From assembly GCF_016841685.1 (NCBI RefSeq), contig NZ_JAENYR010000017.1:1-59091 (forward strand): 59,091 nt of DNA, written 5' to 3'. Source of the stretch: Thiohalomonas denitrificans. GTDB taxonomy: Bacteria; Pseudomonadota; Gammaproteobacteria; Thiohalomonadales; Thiohalomonadaceae. A program made the position numbers and the translations under genes. Shown piece by piece: positions 58,407 through 59,091 of the stretch. Each line of letters begins with the position of its first letter. The stretch's first letter is position 1. A model generated the notes under the pieces. That model was not told the origin of the DNA, did no database searches, and saw only the letters and a list, made by a program, of their open reading frames with translations.

Positions 58407-58940
58407 TCAGCGGATACCGGAATGCTCATTAGTAACAGCTCCGACAAAAGCCTTTATAGCGCTGGCCGATTTCAAGTGATGCACTCGCTTGTGAGTGGCC
58501 TGCTCTGCAACCAACTGCCGGTATTTGGGTGTCAGTTTTTCATGACAGAGCCGAAGTACTCGATAGCTGTTCAATGTGCTGCTCCATATTGGACTGTTCT
58601 CGGGCCACCCCTCGGGCGTGACGATTAAGCCCTTTACGAGACGCTTTGTCACCCAGACGTAATGCGTGAATAGCGATAGATCGACGTAGATCAGCGTGTC
58701 AGCAGCCGAAAAACGTTCCCAGGCTGATGGCACGCAGCCGAACCCGTCAATGATCCACTCGTCTCCGCGTAGCAGTTCGGAATGAATCTGAAGGTACTCG
58801 TTGTGAGGCACCTCACCGCCACCAGGCCTGTATTTAATGGTGTCGAGTGAGTGCAGCGGCAAACGGGTAATGCCGGCCAGTTGCCGAGCGAGCGTTGATT
58901 TACCGCCGCCAGCGTTGCCAAAAACTGCAACTCGCCTCAT
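58407..58940 (-). CDS. P-loop kinase-like protein (integron cassette gene)
   Basis: 177 residues. Walker A lies in FGNAGGGKSTLARQLAG near the N-terminus, followed by LDTIKYRPGG and DEWIIDGFG, then WERFSAADTLIYVDLS. This is the adenylate-kinase-like / topology-modulation (FlaR-type) P-loop family. The substrate is unknown. The ATG at 58940 gives the family start; ATG 58973, four bases after the attC core box, is an alternative. Flanked by attC-like sites 1 and 2. Confidence 0.8.
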   Translation of the reverse strand: MRRVAVFGNAGGGKSTLARQLAGITRLPLHSLDTIKYRPGGGEVPHNEYLQIHSELLRGDEWIIDGFGCVPSAWERFSAADTLIYVDLSLFTHYVWVTKRLVKGLIVTPEGWPENSPIWSSTLNSYRVLRLCHEKLTPKYRQLVAEQATHKRVHHLKSASAIKAFVGAVTNEHSGIR

Positions 58941-58976
58941 CTCAGACACTCTACTCACTGAGCTGTTCTCCATGAC

Positions 58977-59046
58977 GCCCAACGACTAAGCTCAGCCGCG
59001 GAAGGCCGCGTAGCGGCCTGACGTCGGATGGAGCGCATAGTTGGAC
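58977..59046 (-). repeat. attC recombination site 1
   Basis: On the minus strand GTCCAACTATGCGCTCCATC CGACGTC, a GGCCGCTACGCGGCC central hairpin, then GCGGCTGAGCTTAGTCGTTG GGC. Boxes GTCCAAC and GTTGGGC are both intact and about 70 bp apart. This is the most canonical attC in the window. Confidence 0.9.
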
Positions 59047-59091
59047 GAAGCCGCTACGCGGCAGAAAAGATAAGCGCGGGGACGTAAGCTC

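Overview
The window reads as chromosome of a gammaproteobacterium. Gene order and content match that class: tmk-holB-pilZ-tatD, ftsK-lolA-rarA, trxB, aat-bpt-infA, clpS-clpA, mnmA-hflD, dbpA and rapA. A cytoplasmic group 3b [NiFe] hydrogenase, several rhodanese proteins and an FNR-type regulator suggest a facultative or anaerobic, sulfur-linked lifestyle, perhaps Chromatiales-like. The genus cannot be fixed from the sequence alone.

Layout. 1-0.6 kb: dense repeat cluster. 0.6-2.7 kb: small genes (lipoprotein, DUF3579-like, rhodanese, CsbD-like, small membrane protein). 2.75-6.8 kb: four-gene sulfhydrogenase-type hydrogenase operon on the minus strand. 7.2-9.6 kb: class V aminotransferase followed by a double-cNMP/rhodanese protein. 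9.7-20.8 kb: mainly minus-strand housekeeping genes. 21-25.6 kb: trxB, a FemAB-like acyltransferase, aat, bpt, infA. 25.7-30 kb: clpA, clpS, icd. Aat, Bpt, ClpS and ClpA together form the bacterial N-degron pathway in about 5 kb. 30.2-33.4 kb: rluE, nudJ, mnmA, hflD. 33.5-40.1 kb: a methyltransferase, an FNR homologue with all four cluster cysteines, a near-perfect FNR/ANR box, an unusual PEP-carboxykinase-like protein whose only clear P-loop lies at its extreme C-terminus, and a cytoplasmic molybdopterin oxidoreductase. 40.2-47.6 kb: dbpA, rapA, a CAP-domain protein, a pseudouridine-synthase-like protein without the catalytic aspartate motif, and an MFS transporter. 47.7-55 kb: accessory genes (VOC, YciI-like, GNAT), a decayed copy of the MFS 5' end, a histidine kinase and an oleate hydratase.

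The most notable region is 55.6-59.05 kb. It has the architecture of a chromosomal integron gene-cassette array read on the minus strand: short genes, each followed by an imperfect palindrome of 44-87 bp ending in RYYYAAC/GTTRRRY-like boxes (attC). The cassettes carry a P-loop kinase-like protein, a truncated DinB-like gene, a frameshifted amidohydrolase, an unrecognised secreted protein and a decayed cassette. A remnant of an IS110/IS1111-family element sits against half an attC site. The integrase and attI should lie beyond the right edge.

Many intergenic gaps hold dispersed palindromic repeats, some present as several copies in the window.
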